Notes under the pieces: model-generated
The model's input: the letters and a program-made list of their open reading frames with translations, nothing else
Database searches by the model: none
What the model was told of the DNA's origin: nothing
In this document: one piece after another, positions 4,705 to 5,161 of the stretch
How the letters are laid out: every line of letters starts with the position of its first letter
Position numbering within the stretch: the stretch's first letter is position 1
Program-made: the position numbers and the translations under genes
Origin: Parabacteroides sp.
GTDB taxonomy: Bacteria; Bacteroidota; Bacteroidia; Bacteroidales; Tannerellaceae
Assembly (NCBI GenBank): GCA_019411205.1
Contig: DXRF01000229.1
Coordinates: forward strand, 1 to 5,161
Direction: 5' to 3'
Length of the DNA: 5,161 nucleotides

Positions 4705-5161
4705 TTAGAAGGCAAGACCTAAGCGGATACCCCAGTTATTCAACCCATCGATCGAATAACTCAGGACTTCTCCTTTATTGGTTGCATAATTATAGTAGGC
4801 AGCAACATGCAGACCGATCTGTTTCTGAGGTGTAAAATACATAGTCATACCGATTTCGGGAGATACATAGAAGCCCCAGTTACGGTCGTATACTTTCATT
4901 ACATTCATATAAGTCGACATTTCACTGTAGCTTGCACCCAACTGCACACCAGCATAAGGCTGGAACTGGCTTTCGGGAGCTACGTTGTAACGGAAAGCTG
5001 CACCGAAAGGCAACTGGAAGATAGAATGCTGCTGATCAGAAGTGATAGCCGATGTAGAACTTACCGGCAATGTCTGACGATCAATATACTTATTGTTGCT
5101 ATGATAAGAGATAAATGCACCTACCGAGAAATTAGGAATCACATAATAACCGGCTTCTGCA
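4705..5161 (-). CDS. outer-membrane beta-barrel protein, C-terminal part (5' end outside window)
   Basis: The C-terminal 151 codons of a porin-like outer-membrane beta-barrel protein of the OmpA-barrel/OMP_b-brl type common in Bacteroidetes. The reading frame stays open to the window edge through AEAGYY before the GTG at 5140-5142, so that GTG is an internal valine and the true start lies beyond 5161. Seen: successive amphipathic strands such as NFSVGAFISYHS, FQLPFGAAFRYNV, FQPYAGVQLGASY, WGFYVSPEIGMTMYF and IGLHVAAYYNYAT. The protein ends in NWGIRLGLAF, with the terminal Phe and alternating hydrophobics used as the barrel-assembly signal. Its function is not evident; such proteins are often small structural or stress-related barrels. 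It converges on the + strand pair and has its own terminator at 4626-4663. Confidence 0.82.
   Translation of the reverse strand, partial: AEAGYYVIPNFSVGAFISYHSNNKYIDRQTLPVSSTSAITSDQQHSIFQLPFGAAFRYNVAPESQFQPYAGVQLGASYSEMSTYMNVMKVYDRNWGFYVSPEIGMTMYFTPQKQIGLHVAAYYNYATNKGEVLSYSIDGLNNWGIRLGLAF

Noticed and set aside
5140..5142. GTG on the - strand as the start of the barrel gene
   Set aside because: The frame remains open to 5161 and the upstream residues (AEAGYY) continue a barrel strand; no signal peptide follows the GTG.

Overview
The window looks like chromosomal DNA from a gut-type Bacteroidetes, probably Bacteroides or Parabacteroides. The evidence is two promoters with the Bacteroidetes -7 element (TAnnTTTG), no clear Shine-Dalgarno sequences, a lipoprotein and beta-barrel style typical of the phylum, and a gene order matching the inositol-lipid cluster I remember from Bacteroides thetaiotaomicron (BT_1526 to BT_1522). 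Genus and locus equivalence come from memory and were not searched.

Positions 1-3086 hold an inositol sphingolipid module on the + strand. It comprises the C-terminal part of myo-inositol-phosphate synthase (1-351), a PgpA-type phosphatase (489-962), a GtrA-family membrane protein (947-1453), a CDP-alcohol phosphatidyltransferase of the phosphatidylinositol-phosphate synthase type (1471-2154) and an AUR1-like PAP2 protein, the likely inositol phosphorylceramide synthase (2151-3086). The predicted route is glucose 6-phosphate to inositol phosphate, to phosphatidylinositol phosphate (with CDP-diacylglycerol), to phosphatidylinositol, to inositol phosphorylceramide (with ceramide). The synthase is separated from the other four genes by a strong intrinsic terminator and a fresh promoter. 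Those four genes overlap or nearly touch and form one operon.

Positions 3087-3194 form a short intergenic region packed with symmetry. A 14-bp imperfect hairpin covers the stop of the ceramide-synthase gene. A second, 17-bp inverted repeat covers the -7 box and start codon of the next gene. Positions 3195-4623 hold a second two-gene unit with a 20-bp overlap: a calcineurin-like metallophosphoesterase lipoprotein and an exported, beta-rich, probable outer-membrane protein. Whether this pair belongs functionally with the inositol lipids is open.

A convergent gene on the - strand (4705 to the window end) encodes the C-terminal part of an outer-membrane beta-barrel, followed by its own intrinsic terminator. 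No tRNA, rRNA, CRISPR, insertion sequence or other mobile element was seen, and no gene-free stretch exceeds 300 bases.
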